Assembly (NCBI RefSeq): GCF_014636495.1
Contig: NZ_BMEM01000001.1
Location: 816,136 to 880,135 of the forward strand
DNA from: Ornithinimicrobium tianjinense
Lineage (GTDB): Bacteria; Actinomycetota; Actinomycetes; Actinomycetales; Dermatophilaceae
Direction: 5' to 3'
DNA: 64,000 bases
In this document: piece by piece, positions 46,636 to 56,334 of the stretch
Numbering within the stretch: the stretch's first letter is position 1
Layout of the letters: every line of letters starts with the position of its first letter
The notes under the pieces: generated by a model
What the model was told of the DNA's origin: nothing
Database searches by the model: none
Seen by the model: only the letters and a program-made list of their open reading frames with translations
Program-made: the position numbers and the translations under genes

Positions 46636-49164
46636 ATGGAGGGTCCAGAGATCACGTTCGCCGAAGCCACGATCGACAACGGCAGCTTCGGCACCCGCAC
46701 CGTCCGGTTCGAGACCGGGCGTCTGGCCAAGCAGGCCGGCGGTTCCGTCACCGCCTACCTCGACGACGACACCATGCTCCTGTCGACCACGACCGCGAGC
46801 AAGCACCCCAAGGACCACTTCGACTTCTTCCCGCTGACGGTGGACGTCGAGGAGCGCATGTACGCCGCCGGCAAGATCCCCGGCAGCTTCTTCCGGCGTG
46901 AGGGCCGCCCGTCGACCGACGCCATCCTCACCTGCCGCCTGATCGACCGCCCGCTGCGCCCGACCTTCGCCAAGGGCCTGCGCAACGAGGTCCAGGTCGT
47001 CATCACTGTGCTGTCGCTCAACCCCGACCACCAGTACGACGTGCTGGCGATCAACGCCGCGTCCGCCTCCACCCAGATCTCCGGCCTGCCCTTCAGCGGC
47101 CCGATCGGTGGCGTGCGCGTGTCCCTCATCGACGGCCAGTGGGTCGCCTTCCCCAACTTCTCCGACATCGAGCGCTCGACCTTCGACATGGTCGTGGCCG
47201 GTCGGGTCGTCGGGGACGACGTCGCGATCATGATGGTCGAGGCCGAGTCCACCGAGTCCACCTGGAACCTCGTCAAGGACGAGGGCAAGCAGGCGCCGAC
47301 CGAGGAGGTCGTGGCCCAGGGCCTCGAGGCCTCGAAGGTGTTCATCAAGGCGCTGTGCGAGGCCCAGGCCGAGCTCGCCTCGAAGACCGCCAAGGAGGTC
47401 CAGGAGTTCCCGCGCTTCCTCGACTACGAGGACGACGCCTACGCCGCGGTCGAGGAGGCCACCTCCGCCGACCTGGCCCAGGCGCTGCAGATCGCGGGCA
47501 AGCAGGAGCGCGAGGGCCGGATCGACGAGATCAAGGTCGCCATGAAGGCCAAGCTCCTCGGTCTGCACTGGGACGCCGCCGGCGACAGCGACACGACCAG
47601 CGACGCCCCGTTCGCCGGGCGCGACAAGGAGCTGGACGCGGCCTACCGCTCCGTGCAGAAGAAGCTCATCCGTGAGCGCATCCTGCGCGACCAGGTCCGC
47701 ATCGACGGCCGTGGCCTCAAGGACATCCGCGCCCTCTCCGCCGAGGTCGAGGTCATCCCGCGCGCGCACGGCTCGGCGATCTTCGAGCGTGGCGAGACCC
47801 AGATCATGGGTGTCACCACCCTCAACATGCTGCGCATGGAGCAGCAGCTGGACACCCTCTCCCCGGTGACCCGCAAGCGCTACATGCACAACTACAACTT
47901 CCCGCCCTACAGCACCGGTGAGACCGGCCGCGTCGGCTCCCCGAAGCGCCGCGAGATCGGCCACGGCGCGCTCGCCGAGCGTGCCCTGATGCCGGTGCTG
48001 CCGACCCGCGAGGAGTTCCCCTACGCGATCCGGCAGGTGTCCGAGGCTCTCGGCTCCAACGGCTCGACCTCGATGGGCTCGGTCTGCGCGTCCACGATGT
48101 CGCTGCTCAACGCTGGTGTGCCGCTGCGCGCGCCCGTCGCGGGCATCGCGATGGGCCTCGTGTCCGCGGAGGTGGACGGTCAGACGCAGTATGCCGCGCT
48201 GACCGACATCCTGGGTGCCGAGGACGCCTTCGGTGACATGGACTTCAAGGTCGCCGGCACGCGGGAGTTCGTCACCGCGATCCAGCTGGACACCAAGCTC
48301 GACGGCATCCCCGCCGACGTGCTGGCCGGCGCGCTGACCCAGGCCCGCGAGGCCCGGATGCACATCCTCGACGTGATGAACGAGGCCATCGACGCTCCGG
48401 ACGAGATGAGCCCCTTCGCCCCCCGCGTCATCACGGTGAAGGTCCCGGTCGACAAGATCGGCGAGGTCATCGGCCCGAAGGGCAAGATGATCAACCAGAT
48501 CCAGGAGGACACCGGCGCAGACATCTCGATCGAGGACGACGGCACCGTCTACATCGGCGCCACCGACGGCCCCTCGGCCGAGGCGGCCCGCGCCGCGGTC
48601 AACGCGATCGCCAACCCCCAGATGCCGGAGATCGGCGAGCGCTTCCTCGGCACCGTGGTGAAGACGACGACCTTCGGGGCGTTCATCTCGCTGCTGCCGG
48701 GCAAGGACGGCCTGCTGCACATCTCCGAGATCCGCAAGCTCGTGGGCGGCAAGCGCATCGACGCGGTCGAGGACGTGCTCGCAGTGGGCCAGAAGGTCCA
48801 GGTCGAGCTCAAGGAGATCGACCCGCGCGGCAAGCTGTCGCTGGGTGCCGTCGTCGAGGGCGGCTCGGCGGGTGACGCCGGCGCTGCCGGTGCCGCCGCC
48901 GACGCTCCTGCCGACGCGCCCGCCGCCGCTGCCGGTGCCGAGGCGCCGCAGCTGCCGGGCGTGGACGCGACCGCCCCGGTCGCCGACGCAGCGCCGGAGG
49001 CTCCTGCCGACGAGGACGCTGACGCGGGTGCCGAGGACGGCGAGGCTGCCGGTGAGGGCTCCGAGCGTCCCCGCCGCCAGCGTCGCCGCCGTGGCGGCCG
49101 CGGTCGTGGCACCAACGCCGGCGCGGGCGACGAGTCCGGCGCCGACGCGGGTGACGACGCCTGA
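46636..49164 (+). CDS. pnp: Polyribonucleotide nucleotidyltransferase (PNPase)
   Basis: An 842-residue PNPase: two RNase PH domains, a KH domain ([20 protein letters not shown]) and an S1 domain ([20 protein letters not shown]). The second PH core holds [20 protein letters not shown] and [13 protein letters not shown]. It degrades RNA from the 3' end with phosphate and can add tails; in actinobacteria it also makes ppGpp-sensitive complexes (family knowledge). The C-terminal 90 residues are an Ala/Asp/Glu stretch and then a basic [13 protein letters not shown] patch, likely RNA-binding. AAAAGGAGG is five bases before the ATG at 46636; the in-frame ATG at 46600 has no such site. Confidence 0.97.
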   Translation: MEGPEITFAEATIDNGSFGTRTVRFETGRLAKQAGGSVTAYLDDDTMLLSTTTASKHPKDHFDFFPLTVDVEERMYAAGKIPGSFFRREGRPSTDAILTCRLIDRPLRPTFAKGLRNEVQVVITVLSLNPDHQYDVLAINAASASTQISGLPFSGPIGGVRVSLIDGQWVAFPNFSDIERSTFDMVVAGRVVGDDVAIMMVEAESTESTWNLVKDEGKQAPTEEVVAQGLEASKVFIKALCEAQAELASKTAKEVQEFPRFLDYEDDAYAAVEEATSADLAQALQIAGKQEREGRIDEIKVAMKAKLLGLHWDAAGDSDTTSDAPFAGRDKELDAAYRSVQKKLIRERILRDQVRIDGRGLKDIRALSAEVEVIPRAHGSAIFERGETQIMGVTTLNMLRMEQQLDTLSPVTRKRYMHNYNFPPYSTGETGRVGSPKRREIGHGALAERALMPVLPTREEFPYAIRQVSEALGSNGSTSMGSVCASTMSLLNAGVPLRAPVAGIAMGLVSAEVDGQTQYAALTDILGAEDAFGDMDFKVAGTREFVTAIQLDTKLDGIPADVLAGALTQAREARMHILDVMNEAIDAPDEMSPFAPRVITVKVPVDKIGEVIGPKGKMINQIQEDTGADISIEDDGTVYIGATDGPSAEAARAAVNAIANPQMPEIGERFLGTVVKTTTFGAFISLLPGKDGLLHISEIRKLVGGKRIDAVEDVLAVGQKVQVELKEIDPRGKLSLGAVVEGGSAGDAGAAGAAADAPADAPAAAAGAEAPQLPGVDATAPVADAAPEAPADEDADAGAEDGEAAGEGSERPRRQRRRRGGRGRGTNAGAGDESGADAGDDA

Positions 49165-49185
49165 CGGCTGAGTCTGCGACACACT

Positions 49186-49220
49186 GCGAGGGCGGTCCCA
49201 GGCGATGGGGCCGCCCTCGC
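49186..49220 (+). terminator. Terminator after pnp
   Basis: A 14-bp stem including one G-T pair (arms 49186-49199 and 49207-49220), seven-base loop, 21 bases after the pnp stop. Confidence 0.7.
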
Positions 49221-49292
49221 GGCGTGCGTGGTGCGTCTCCACGGGGTCGTCGAGGCGTCAGAGCCAAGGCCCCGCCCCAGGTGGCGCAAGCG

Positions 49293-49329
49293 GAAGGGCG
49301 CGATCCGGAGTGTCCGGATCGCGCCCTTC
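49293..49329 (-). terminator. Terminator of the 46-residue gene
   Basis: A perfect 17-bp stem (49293-49309 with 49313-49329) and a GTG loop. It lies 28 bases past the stop of the small minus-strand gene and convergently faces pnp. Confidence 0.7.
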
Positions 49330-49357
49330 GGCGTCTGCGGGTCGTGCTCTGTGCTGA

Positions 49358-49498
49358 TCAGCCCTGCGTGACGTGGGGGCTGTCCCCGACGTGCCAGCGC
49401 ATCTCCATGATCGGGCGCCCCCAGACGTCGTGCCCGGGGACCCAGGCGATCTCGACGCGGCGACGCGTCGTCTCGGGCTCGTGGACACGGGTGTCCAT
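49358..49498 (-). CDS. 46-residue protein of unknown function
   Basis: A short gene easily missed by length cut-offs: M-D-T-R-V-H-E-P-E-T then TRRRVEIAWVPGHDVWGRPI and ending HVTQG. It has a near-perfect ribosome-binding site (AGGAGGTGG, seven bases before the ATG), a promoter-like and operator-like region upstream, and a perfect terminator downstream, so it is a complete unit. Composition is charged, with three Trp and three His, no signal peptide and no Cys. I do not recognise a family. Confidence 0.75.
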   Translation of the reverse strand: MDTRVHEPETTRRRVEIAWVPGHDVWGRPIMEMRWHVGDSPHVTQG

Positions 49499-49523
49499 GC
49501 ATCCACCTCCTGTTCGCTCGATC

Positions 49524-49583
49524 GTTCATCTTCTGTTCATCTAGCCTAGTCGATGACCTGGCAAAAGTGAACAGAAAGTGAAC
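49524..49583 (-). promoter_or_regulatory. Promoter/operator of the 46-residue gene
   Basis: Two 17-base sites in opposite orientation: GTTCATCTTCTGTTCAT at 49524-49540 and GTGAACAGAAAGTGAAC at 49567-49583. Each is itself a repeat of TGAAC spaced by six or seven bases, and they match each other at 14 of 17 positions after inversion. Between them is TAGGCT (minus strand, about 49542-49547), a good -10 box. The layout suggests that a regulator binding direct repeats, such as a MerR/BldC-like protein, controls the promoter. Confidence 0.6.
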
Positions 49584-49606
49584 AGCGGGTCGGTGTGGCC
49601 CTCCGC

Positions 49607-50785
49607 TCAGCGGTGCGGGCCGCGCCCGGGCACGAGCCGCACAACCTCGCTGACGAGCTGCTCCAGCGGACCGCGGCGGCCTGCGGCCACGACGGCTGCG
49701 CCGACCCCCAGGGCGACGAGGGTGTGCACCAGCAGAGCCGCCTCACCGCGCGCGCCGAGCGGCGAGGAGAGCACGAGCGCGTGCAGGCTGTAGAGCGTCA
49801 ACGTCATCGCCCCCGCACCTCCGAGGAGCCGCCACGGCAGCGCGGGGAGCAGCCGCACCGCCGTGAGCGCCAGGCCCAGGACGAGCACGGCCGTCCCGGT
49901 GGTGTGGGCAAGGTCGACGATGCTGCCGCTGTGCGGTGCCCAGACCCCCAGCCACCACGAGGTCTCGGTGGGGTGCGTCCCGAACAGCCCGTGCCGGAGC
50001 TGGGTGTCCAGCTCGGCCCAGTCCGCGACCGGCTGCCGCGGGTCGGCGACCAGGGCGGCGCGCGCCGTGGGCCGCGAGCGCACCAGACCGGAGACCGCGA
50101 GCGCCAGCGCGGCGAGCCAGGCGCCCACGAGCGCCAGCCGCGGCCCGACCGGGGCGCGCCGCAGGTCGAGCCGACCGAGCGCCATACCCGCGAACAGGTA
50201 GGTCGCCCAGGTGAGCACGGGGTAGTAGCCGGTGAGCAGGAGCTCCTGGGCGAGGCGCAGCGGCTCGGCGAGGTGGACGAAGGTGGGGACGATCGTGGGG
50301 CCGGCGTCCACCCGGTCGCGCAGCACCAGGCTGACGACGGGGGAGAGCAGCCCCCAGGCGACCGCGAGGACGGCCAGGGACCGGGCACGCCAGTGCAGCA
50401 CCGGCAGTGCGCAGCAGAAGAGGACGCCGTAGAAGGTGAGGATGATCGCCAGGCCCGAGGGGAAGGCGCCCAGCCACAGCCCCAGGAAGGCGATGCAGCC
50501 GGCCCTCGTCAGCAGCCGTGCTCGCGCACCCCACGGGTCGGTGCCGGCGTCGCGGCTCGACAGGGCGATCCCGACCCCGGCGAGCAGTGCGAAGAGTGCC
50601 GAGGAGCGGCCGGCGACGAGCTGGAAGAGCGGGTCGACCCCGCCGGGCGCCCCCGGGTCGTCAGGACTGACGAGGTGGGCGGCGAAAATCCCCAGCAGGG
50701 CGACCGCCCGGGCCAGGTCGACGCCCACCAGGCGTGCCGACGCGGTGCGGGCCCTGCCCGCGCGAGCCGCGCCGACCAGCTCCAC
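49607..50785 (-). CDS. DUF418/acyltransferase-like membrane protein
   Basis: A 392-residue protein with about ten membrane helices. It begins with RLVGVDLARAVALLGIFAAH, the start motif of heparan-alpha-glucosaminide N-acetyltransferase-like and DUF418 proteins, and ends with TLTLYSLHALVLSS. These proteins are thought to move acyl groups across or at the membrane, but no substrate can be given. It starts three bases after azlD and is the last gene of a four-gene minus-strand operon. Confidence 0.82.
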   Translation of the reverse strand: MELVGAARAGRARTASARLVGVDLARAVALLGIFAAHLVSPDDPGAPGGVDPLFQLVAGRSSALFALLAGVGIALSSRDAGTDPWGARARLLTRAGCIAFLGLWLGAFPSGLAIILTFYGVLFCCALPVLHWRARSLAVLAVAWGLLSPVVSLVLRDRVDAGPTIVPTFVHLAEPLRLAQELLLTGYYPVLTWATYLFAGMALGRLDLRRAPVGPRLALVGAWLAALALAVSGLVRSRPTARAALVADPRQPVADWAELDTQLRHGLFGTHPTETSWWLGVWAPHSGSIVDLAHTTGTAVLVLGLALTAVRLLPALPWRLLGGAGAMTLTLYSLHALVLSSPLGARGEAALLVHTLVALGVGAAVVAAGRRGPLEQLVSEVVRLVPGRGPHR

Positions 50786-50788
50786 GGG

Positions 50789-51097
50789 TCAGGTCCAGAG
50801 GCGCAGCAGCGCGGCCGTCAGGGCCGCCAGGGCGACGACCACGATGAAGGGTGCCCGCAGGAGCAGCAGCACGACGGCCACGCCGATCCCGGCCGCTCGC
50901 GGGTCCAGCGTCGGCAGGCCGTCGGTGTCGAGGAAGCCCTGCGTGACGACGAGGGCCGACAGCAGGGCGACCGTCAGGAGCGGCACGACCCGCTCCACCC
51001 ACGGCACCTCGAGCAGGTGCTCGGGGACGAGGTGGCCGGCGAACTTGGTGGCCAGGCTGAGCAGGCTGGCGGCGATCACCGCGATCCACAGCGTCAT
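50789..51097 (-). CDS. azlD: Branched-chain amino acid exporter small subunit AzlD
   Basis: A 102-residue protein with three to four membrane helices (FAGHLVPEHLLEVPWVERVV), the AzlD family layout. It works with AzlC as a two-part exporter of branched-chain or other amino acids. The ATG overlaps the azlC stop by four bases. Confidence 0.9.
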   Translation of the reverse strand: MTLWIAVIAASLLSLATKFAGHLVPEHLLEVPWVERVVPLLTVALLSALVVTQGFLDTDGLPTLDPRAAGIGVAVVLLLLRAPFIVVVALAALTAALLRLWT

Positions 51098-51846
51098 GCC
51101 GTCGCCTCCGTGGGCTCCGTCGGCTCCGTGGCGGCAGCGTCGGGCCGCCCGCGGTCCCGCAGTCCCACGACCAGGGCCGCGGTCGCCCCGACCAGCACCT
51201 CGACGCCGGTGGGGGTGAACGGTGCCGACACGAGCGTGAGGATCATCGCCAGCGCGGCCGTGGCTATCGGGCCGGTCCGTCCGTGCGCGCCACGGCCGAA
51301 CAGCCGCGGCCACACCAGGGCGACGAAGGCCGCCGCCGCCGCGGCGTCGAGCCCGTAGGCGCGCGGGTCACCCATGGCCTCACCGGCCAGGGCGCCGACG
51401 AGGGTGGTGCTGTTCCAGACGACGAACAGCATGACGCCGGTGACGTAGAACCCGATCCGCGAGCGCTGCGGCGTCTCCTGCGCGAGGGCGACGGCGGTGG
51501 TCTCGTCGATCGTCAGGTGCGCCGCCACCGGGCGCAGCCACCCCTTCGGCTCGAGCAGCCGCGACAGCTGCAGCCCGTAGAAGCCGTTGCGCAGGCCGAG
51601 CAGCGTCGAGGTCGCGACCGCGGCGAGCGGGTTGCCGCCCGTGCCGATCACTCCGTAGAACGCGAACTGCGAGCCCCCGCTGAAGAGCAGCAGCGAGGTG
51701 AGCATGGTCTGGGCCACCGACAGGCCCGCGGCCACGCCGAGCGCGCCGGCGCTCACGCCGTAGAGGCCGACCAGGCCCACCGCGAGGCCCTCTCGGGCGG
51801 CGGGGGTCTTCCACCACTGCCGCGGGTATGCCGTTGCCCCCGTCAC
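51094..51846 (-). CDS. azlC: Branched-chain amino acid exporter large subunit AzlC
   Basis: A 250-residue membrane protein containing MLTSLLLFSGGSQFAFYGVI, LLGLRNGFYGLQLSRLL and HLTIDETTAVALAQE, which are AzlC/LIV-E family signatures. It is the main channel of the AzlCD exporter. The GTG at 51846 overlaps the GNAT stop (GTGA); residues further upstream in this frame are antisense noise. Confidence 0.92.
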   Translation of the reverse strand: MTGATAYPRQWWKTPAAREGLAVGLVGLYGVSAGALGVAAGLSVAQTMLTSLLLFSGGSQFAFYGVIGTGGNPLAAVATSTLLGLRNGFYGLQLSRLLEPKGWLRPVAAHLTIDETTAVALAQETPQRSRIGFYVTGVMLFVVWNSTTLVGALAGEAMGDPRAYGLDAAAAAAFVALVWPRLFGRGAHGRTGPIATAALAMILTLVSAPFTPTGVEVLVGATAALVVGLRDRGRPDAAATEPTEPTEATA

Positions 51847-52442
51847 AGGGCGACCACCAGGCGGACCTCCCGTGCGGTGCGGCCGTCCTCGTCGACGACG
51901 CGGTCTCGCCAGGCGCCGTCGGGCTCGAAGCCGGCCTGCTGCAGGAAGGCGCGGGTGTCCTCGGCGGCGGCCAGGACCCACGTGGCCACGGCGACCGGCT
52001 CGGTGCCGGTGCTCCCGTCCGCGCGGAGCGTGTCGACCGCGGCGTTGAGCAGCCGGGAGCCGTGGCCGGCCCGCCGTCCTTCGGGGTGGACGCCGCCGTC
52101 GTAGATCATCCCCGTGCGACCGGGCTCCAGCCCGGGCTCGTCGCCGGCCGGGCCGATCGAGACGTAGCCGACGACCTGCGGGCCCGCGGTCGCGACGAGC
52201 AACCGGTGGCGCGGCGTGGGCGGGGTCTCGAGGCTGCGCCGCCAGGCGTTGCCGAAGGCGGGACCCGTGAACTGGTCGAGGACCTCCTGGCCCAGCACAC
52301 CGGCATACGCGTCCTGCCAGACGAACGCCTGCACGAGGCCCACGGCGGGGGCGTCGGACGGGCGACCGGTCCGCACTGCGGCGTCGGCCAGCGGGCCCGT
52401 GGTCGGGGTGTGCGGGTGGTCGTGCGGGTGGTCGTGCGTCAC
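51843..52442 (-). CDS. GNAT family N-acetyltransferase
   Basis: A 199-residue acetyltransferase with the acetyl-CoA loop in [20 protein letters not shown] (R-R-A-G-H-G) and a closing [15 protein letters not shown] strand. The N-terminus begins with an unusual [10 protein letters not shown] stretch, possibly metal binding or simply an overcalled start: a TAGGGC box lies only one base before the GTG at 52442, so translation may begin later, for example at an internal GTG before RTGRPSD. First gene of the azlCD operon, divergent from paaA. Confidence 0.85.
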   Translation of the reverse strand: MTHDHPHDHPHTPTTGPLADAAVRTGRPSDAPAVGLVQAFVWQDAYAGVLGQEVLDQFTGPAFGNAWRRSLETPPTPRHRLLVATAGPQVVGYVSIGPAGDEPGLEPGRTGMIYDGGVHPEGRRAGHGSRLLNAAVDTLRADGSTGTEPVAVATWVLAAAEDTRAFLQQAGFEPDGAWRDRVVDEDGRTAREVRLVVAL

Positions 52443-52468
52443 CGCCCTAGTCTCCCACCTGTCCTTTG

Positions 52469-52504
52469 TGACACCTCAGCGGTCAGACGACGGCGAAAGT
52501 GTCA
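52469..52504. promoter_or_regulatory. Inverted repeat between GNAT and paaA
   Basis: TGACAC at 52469-52474 and GTGTCA at 52499-52504 form a spaced dyad in the 94-base divergent region. It lies just upstream of the likely paaA -10 box, in position to bind a repressor of the paa operon. Half-site length is short. Confidence 0.3.
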
Positions 52505-52523
52505 TAGAGCCACCGGTCTCTGG

Positions 52524-52529
52524 CAGACT
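52524..52529 (+). promoter_or_regulatory. Candidate -10 box for the paa operon
   Basis: CAGACT ends seven bases before the paaA ATG, and there is no ribosome-binding site in the gap. A leaderless start is likely. Confidence 0.4.
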
Positions 52530-52536
52530 GGCCCTC

Positions 52537-53556
52537 ATGTACGGCAACGACTTCGGGCCCCGCGACGACGCGCCCCTGAACGCCGCGGAGACCCAGGACT
52601 ACACGCAGGCCCTGGAGGACTACTTCAACGGCCTCATCGACGAGGACTCGCGCATCGAGCCCAGGGACGCCATGCCCGACGGCTATCGCCAGACCCTGAT
52701 CCGCCAGATCGCCCAGCACGCGCACTCCGAGATCATCGGCATGCAGCCCGAGGGCAACTGGCTCACCCGCGCCCCCAGCCTGCGCCGCAAGGCGATCCTG
52801 CTGGCCAAGGTCCAGGACGAGGCCGGCCACGGGCTCTACCTCTACTCCGCGGCCGAGACGCTCGGCGTGGACCGCGAGGAGCTGCTCGACAAGCTGCACG
52901 CCGGCAAGCAGAAGTACTCCTCGATCTTCAACTACCCGACGCTGACCTGGGCCGACGCGGGTGCGATCGGCTGGCTGGTCGACGGCGCGGCGATCATGAA
53001 CCAGGTGCCGCTGTGCCGCTGCTCCTACGGGCCCTACGCCCGCGCCATGATCCGGGTGTGCAAGGAGGAGTCGTTCCACCAGCGTCAGGGCTTCGAGATC
53101 CTGTGGACGCTGTCGCAGGGCACGGACGCCCAGAAGGCCATGCTCCAGGACGCCGCCAACCGCTGGTGGTGGCCGGCGCTGATGATGTTCGGTCCGCCGG
53201 ACTCGGGGGAGAAGGCCGCCGACGGCCACACCGCCCAGAACATGGCGTGGGGCATCAAGCGGTTCACCAACGACGACCTGCGCCAGAAGTTCGTCGACAT
53301 GACCGTGCCGCAGGCGATCAAGCTCGGCATCACGCTGCCCGACCCGGACCTGCGCTGGAACGAGGAGCGCGGGCACTGGGACTTCGGCGAGATCGACTGG
53401 GACGAGTTCTGGCGGGTGCTCAAGGGCGACGGCCCCTGCAACGCCGAGCGCATCGCGACCCGCGTCGCGGCGCACGAGGAGGGCGCGTGGGTGCGCGAGG
53501 CGGCGGTGGCGTATGCCGCGAAGGTGGCAGAGCGCGAGCAGGGAGCGGTGGCATGA
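52537..53556 (+). CDS. paaA: 1,2-phenylacetyl-CoA epoxidase subunit PaaA
   Basis: A 339-residue catalytic subunit of the phenylacetyl-CoA ring epoxidase. It is a ferritin-like di-iron protein: [19 protein letters not shown] supplies Glu and His ligands and [17 protein letters not shown] the second pair; [15 protein letters not shown] is also conserved. With PaaC it forms the core of the monooxygenase that turns phenylacetyl-CoA into the 1,2-epoxide. The ATG at 52537 gives the standard MYGNDF-type start; the longer open frame upstream is non-coding. Overlaps paaB by four bases. Confidence 0.97.
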   Translation: MYGNDFGPRDDAPLNAAETQDYTQALEDYFNGLIDEDSRIEPRDAMPDGYRQTLIRQIAQHAHSEIIGMQPEGNWLTRAPSLRRKAILLAKVQDEAGHGLYLYSAAETLGVDREELLDKLHAGKQKYSSIFNYPTLTWADAGAIGWLVDGAAIMNQVPLCRCSYGPYARAMIRVCKEESFHQRQGFEILWTLSQGTDAQKAMLQDAANRWWWPALMMFGPPDSGEKAADGHTAQNMAWGIKRFTNDDLRQKFVDMTVPQAIKLGITLPDPDLRWNEERGHWDFGEIDWDEFWRVLKGDGPCNAERIATRVAAHEEGAWVREAAVAYAAKVAEREQGAVA

Positions 53557-53840
53557 GCAACGACAACTGGCCCCTCTACGAGGTCTTCGTCCGCGCCAAG
53601 CGCGGGCTGAACCACGTCCACGCCGGGTCCCTCCACGCGCCCGACGCCCAGATGGCGCTGCGCAACGCGCGCGACCTCTACACCCGCCGGCAGGAGGGCG
53701 TCTCGATCTGGGTCGTGGCCTCCGACGACATCACGGCCTCCAGCCCGGACGAGAAGGACAGCTTCTTCGACCCGGCCGCCGACAAGGTCTACCGCCACCC
53801 GACGTTCTACGACGTCCCCGAGGACGTGGAGTACCTGTGA
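53553..53840 (+). CDS. paaB: 1,2-phenylacetyl-CoA epoxidase subunit PaaB
   Basis: A 95-residue subunit of standard length, with [20 protein letters not shown] and [20 protein letters not shown]. It bridges the PaaA-PaaC heterodimers. ATGA overlap with paaA, GTGA overlap with paaC. Confidence 0.96.
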   Translation: MSNDNWPLYEVFVRAKRGLNHVHAGSLHAPDAQMALRNARDLYTRRQEGVSIWVVASDDITASSPDEKDSFFDPAADKVYRHPTFYDVPEDVEYL

Positions 53841-54664
53841 GCACCAAGGGCTCTGAGTTCGCCGGCGTCCGGATCGCCGGCCCCCGGCCCGGGGGCGACC
53901 TGGGGGACGGCGCCTCCCAGGCGACGGCATACCTCCTCAGCCTGGGCGACGACGCCCTGGTCTATGCGCAGCGCCTGGCCGAGTGGCTCACCCATGCGCC
54001 GCAGATCGAGGAGGACATGGCCCTCGGCAACATCGGGCTGGACCTGCTCGGGCAGGCCCGCTCGTTGCTGACCCGCGCGGGCGAGGTCGAGGGAGCCGGC
54101 CGCGACGAGGACGCGCTGGCCATGCTGCGCGACGAGCGGGAGTTCCGCAACGTCCACCTGGTGGAGCAGGAGCGTGGCGACTTCGCCCACGAGATGGCCC
54201 GCATGCTGTGGTTCTCCAGCTACCAGGTCGAGCTCTACTCCCGCCTGGTCGGGTCCGCGGACGAGACCCTCGCCGGCATCGCGCAGAAGGCGGTCAAGGA
54301 GGTCGAGTACCACCGTGACCACGCGACGCAGTGGGTCCTCCGCCTCGGCGACGGCACCGAGGTCAGCCACGAGCGGATGCAGGCCGGGCTGGTCGCCGTC
54401 CACCCCTACGTCCGCGAGCTGGGCGAGGACTATCCCGCGGCGCGGTGGGCGGCGGCGGAGGGCGTCGGCGTGCTGCCCTCGACCCTGGCCGGTCCGGTCA
54501 ACGACTACGTCTCCGGGGTGCTGGACCGCGCCACGCTGGCGATGCCCGACGCGCCGCGCTGGCACGCGCGGGGCGGTCGTGACGGCATCCACTCCCGGCC
54601 GATGGGCTACCTCCTGGCCGAGATGCAGCACATCGCGCGCAGCCACCCCGGCGCCACCTGGTGA
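53837..54664 (+). CDS. paaC: 1,2-phenylacetyl-CoA epoxidase subunit PaaC
   Basis: A 275-residue structural ferritin-like partner of PaaA. AYLLSLGDDALVYAQRLAEW, then ALGNIGLDLLGQARSLL and VKEVEYHRDHATQWVLRLGD are family motifs. It holds the complex together and lacks the full di-iron ligand set. Start GTG at 53837 in a GTGA overlap; the first 25 residues are a variable Gly-rich segment. Confidence 0.95.
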   Translation: MSTKGSEFAGVRIAGPRPGGDLGDGASQATAYLLSLGDDALVYAQRLAEWLTHAPQIEEDMALGNIGLDLLGQARSLLTRAGEVEGAGRDEDALAMLRDEREFRNVHLVEQERGDFAHEMARMLWFSSYQVELYSRLVGSADETLAGIAQKAVKEVEYHRDHATQWVLRLGDGTEVSHERMQAGLVAVHPYVRELGEDYPAARWAAAEGVGVLPSTLAGPVNDYVSGVLDRATLAMPDAPRWHARGGRDGIHSRPMGYLLAEMQHIARSHPGATW

Positions 54665-55206
54665 GCCGGGCAGGGGCCCTGGGTATGGCGTCGCGCACCT
54701 CCCCGGCGGAGCTCACCTCGCTCCTGGAGCAGGTCGAGCGGGAGCTCCGCGCCGTCCCGGACCCCGAGATCCCGGTGATCTCCCTCGACGACCTCGGCGT
54801 GGTGCGAGCGGTCGAGCGGGTCGGTGACGGGCTCCGGGTGACGATGACGCCGACCTACTCCGGGTGCCCCGCCATGCGGGCGATGGAGGAGGCGGTGGTC
54901 GCCGTCGGCGTCCGGCACGGTGTGCCGGTCGAGGTCGTCACCCAGCTCTCACCCGCGTGGACCACCGACTGGATGAGCACCCAGGGCCGGGAGTCCCTGC
55001 GCCGCTTCGGGATCGCCCCGCCCACGGGCCAACGAGCGCACGACGCCGGTGCCGTCCACCTGACGCTCCAGAAGCGACGGGTGACCTGCCCGCTGTGCGG
55101 GTCGCTCGAGACCGAGGAGATCGCCCGCTTCGGGTCCACCGCGTGCAAGGCCCTGCGCCGCTGCCTGGCCTGCCGCGAACCCTTCGACGAGTTCAAGACC
55201 ATCTAG
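54661..55206 (+). CDS. paaD: Phenylacetate degradation protein PaaD (iron-sulfur/MIP18-like)
   Basis: A 181-residue protein with a DUF59/MIP18-type domain (VPDPEIPVISLDDLGVVRAV, YSGCPAMRAME) and a C-terminal zinc-ribbon-like part (CPLCGS and CLACREPFDEFK). PaaD is needed for epoxidase activity and probably helps install the iron centre. GTG at 54661 overlaps the paaC stop; a likely alternative start is the ATG at residue 9. Confidence 0.93.
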   Translation: MSRAGALGMASRTSPAELTSLLEQVERELRAVPDPEIPVISLDDLGVVRAVERVGDGLRVTMTPTYSGCPAMRAMEEAVVAVGVRHGVPVEVVTQLSPAWTTDWMSTQGRESLRRFGIAPPTGQRAHDAGAVHLTLQKRRVTCPLCGSLETEEIARFGSTACKALRRCLACREPFDEFKTI

Positions 55207-55213
55207 GAGTCCT

Positions 55214-56332
55214 GTGTCCCTGATCCAGCAGCCGACCCGGCACCGGGCGCACTTCCACGAGCTCACCGTGAGCAGCGTCGACCGTCTCACCGACGACGCG
55301 GTCGCCGTCACCTTCGCCGTCCCCGAGGAGCTGCGCGAGACCTTCGCGTTCGAGCCCGGCCAGCACCTGACCGTGCGCGCGACCATCGACGGCCAGGACG
55401 TGCGTCGCTCCTACTCCTGCTGCATCTCCCGCGCGGAGTCGCGGCGTCGTGGGCAGGTGCGGGTCGCGTCAGCGCGCGTGCCGTCGGGCGTCATGTCGAC
55501 CTGGATGAACACCCAGGTCCGTCCCGGCGACGTGCTGCGGGTCATGGAGCCGCTCGGTTCGTTCGTCTGCCCGGTGGACCCGACCGCCACCAAGCACCAC
55601 GTCGGCATCGCGGCGGGCTCGGGGATCACGCCCGTCCTGTCCATCCTCTCGACCGTGCTGGAGGAGGAGCCCGGGTCGCGGGTCACGCTCGTCTACGGCA
55701 ACCGGCGCACCGACTCGATCATGTTCCTCGAGGAGCTGATGGACCTCAAGAACCGCTTCCCGGGGCGGTTCACCCTGCTCAACGTGCTCTCCCGTGAGGC
55801 CCAGGAGATCGAGCTGCTCAACGGCCGCATCGACCGGGAGAAGGTCGAGGAGCTGCTGGCGACCTTCGTCCCGGAGGACGAGGTGGACGAGTGGTACCTC
55901 TGCGGACCCTTCGGGATGGTCGAGACGGTGCAGAGCGTCCTGTCCGAGCGTGGCGTGGACGCCCAGCACGTCCACCACGAGATCTTCCACGTCGACGACG
56001 CGGGCGCCCCGGTCGCGGCGGCGCCGACGGAGGTCGACCTCAGTGCTCCGCCGGAGGCGGTGGCCACCGTGACGCTCGACGGTCGCACGACCCGCGTGCC
56101 GATGCCGTCCAAGGCCGAGACCATCCTCAACGCGACGCTGCGGGAGAGGCCCGACGCGCCATACTCCTGCACCGGCGGGGTCTGCGGCACCTGCCGCGCC
56201 AAGGTGGTCTCGGGCGAGGTGCGGATGGACCGCAACTACGCCCTCGAGGAGGACGAGGTCGCACGCGGCTACCGGCTGATGTGCCAGTCCCACCCCGTCA
56301 CCGACGAGGTCGAGATCGACTACGACGCCTGA
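55214..56332 (+). CDS. paaE: 1,2-phenylacetyl-CoA epoxidase reductase PaaE
   Basis: A 372-residue reductase: FAD-binding domain (FEPGQHLTVRATIDGQDVRR, SYSCC), NAD(P)H-binding domain (GIAAGSGITPVLSIL, YGNRRTDS, WYLCGPFGMV) and a C-terminal plant-type [2Fe-2S] ferredoxin with cysteines in YSCTGGVCGTCRAKV and LMCQSHP. It passes electrons from NAD(P)H to PaaA. AGGAG precedes the GTG. It is the last paa gene here; no paaG, paaZ or paaK follows, so later pathway steps are encoded elsewhere. Confidence 0.96.
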   Translation: MSLIQQPTRHRAHFHELTVSSVDRLTDDAVAVTFAVPEELRETFAFEPGQHLTVRATIDGQDVRRSYSCCISRAESRRRGQVRVASARVPSGVMSTWMNTQVRPGDVLRVMEPLGSFVCPVDPTATKHHVGIAAGSGITPVLSILSTVLEEEPGSRVTLVYGNRRTDSIMFLEELMDLKNRFPGRFTLLNVLSREAQEIELLNGRIDREKVEELLATFVPEDEVDEWYLCGPFGMVETVQSVLSERGVDAQHVHHEIFHVDDAGAPVAAAPTEVDLSAPPEAVATVTLDGRTTRVPMPSKAETILNATLRERPDAPYSCTGGVCGTCRAKVVSGEVRMDRNYALEEDEVARGYRLMCQSHPVTDEVEIDYDA

Positions 56333-56334
56333 GC

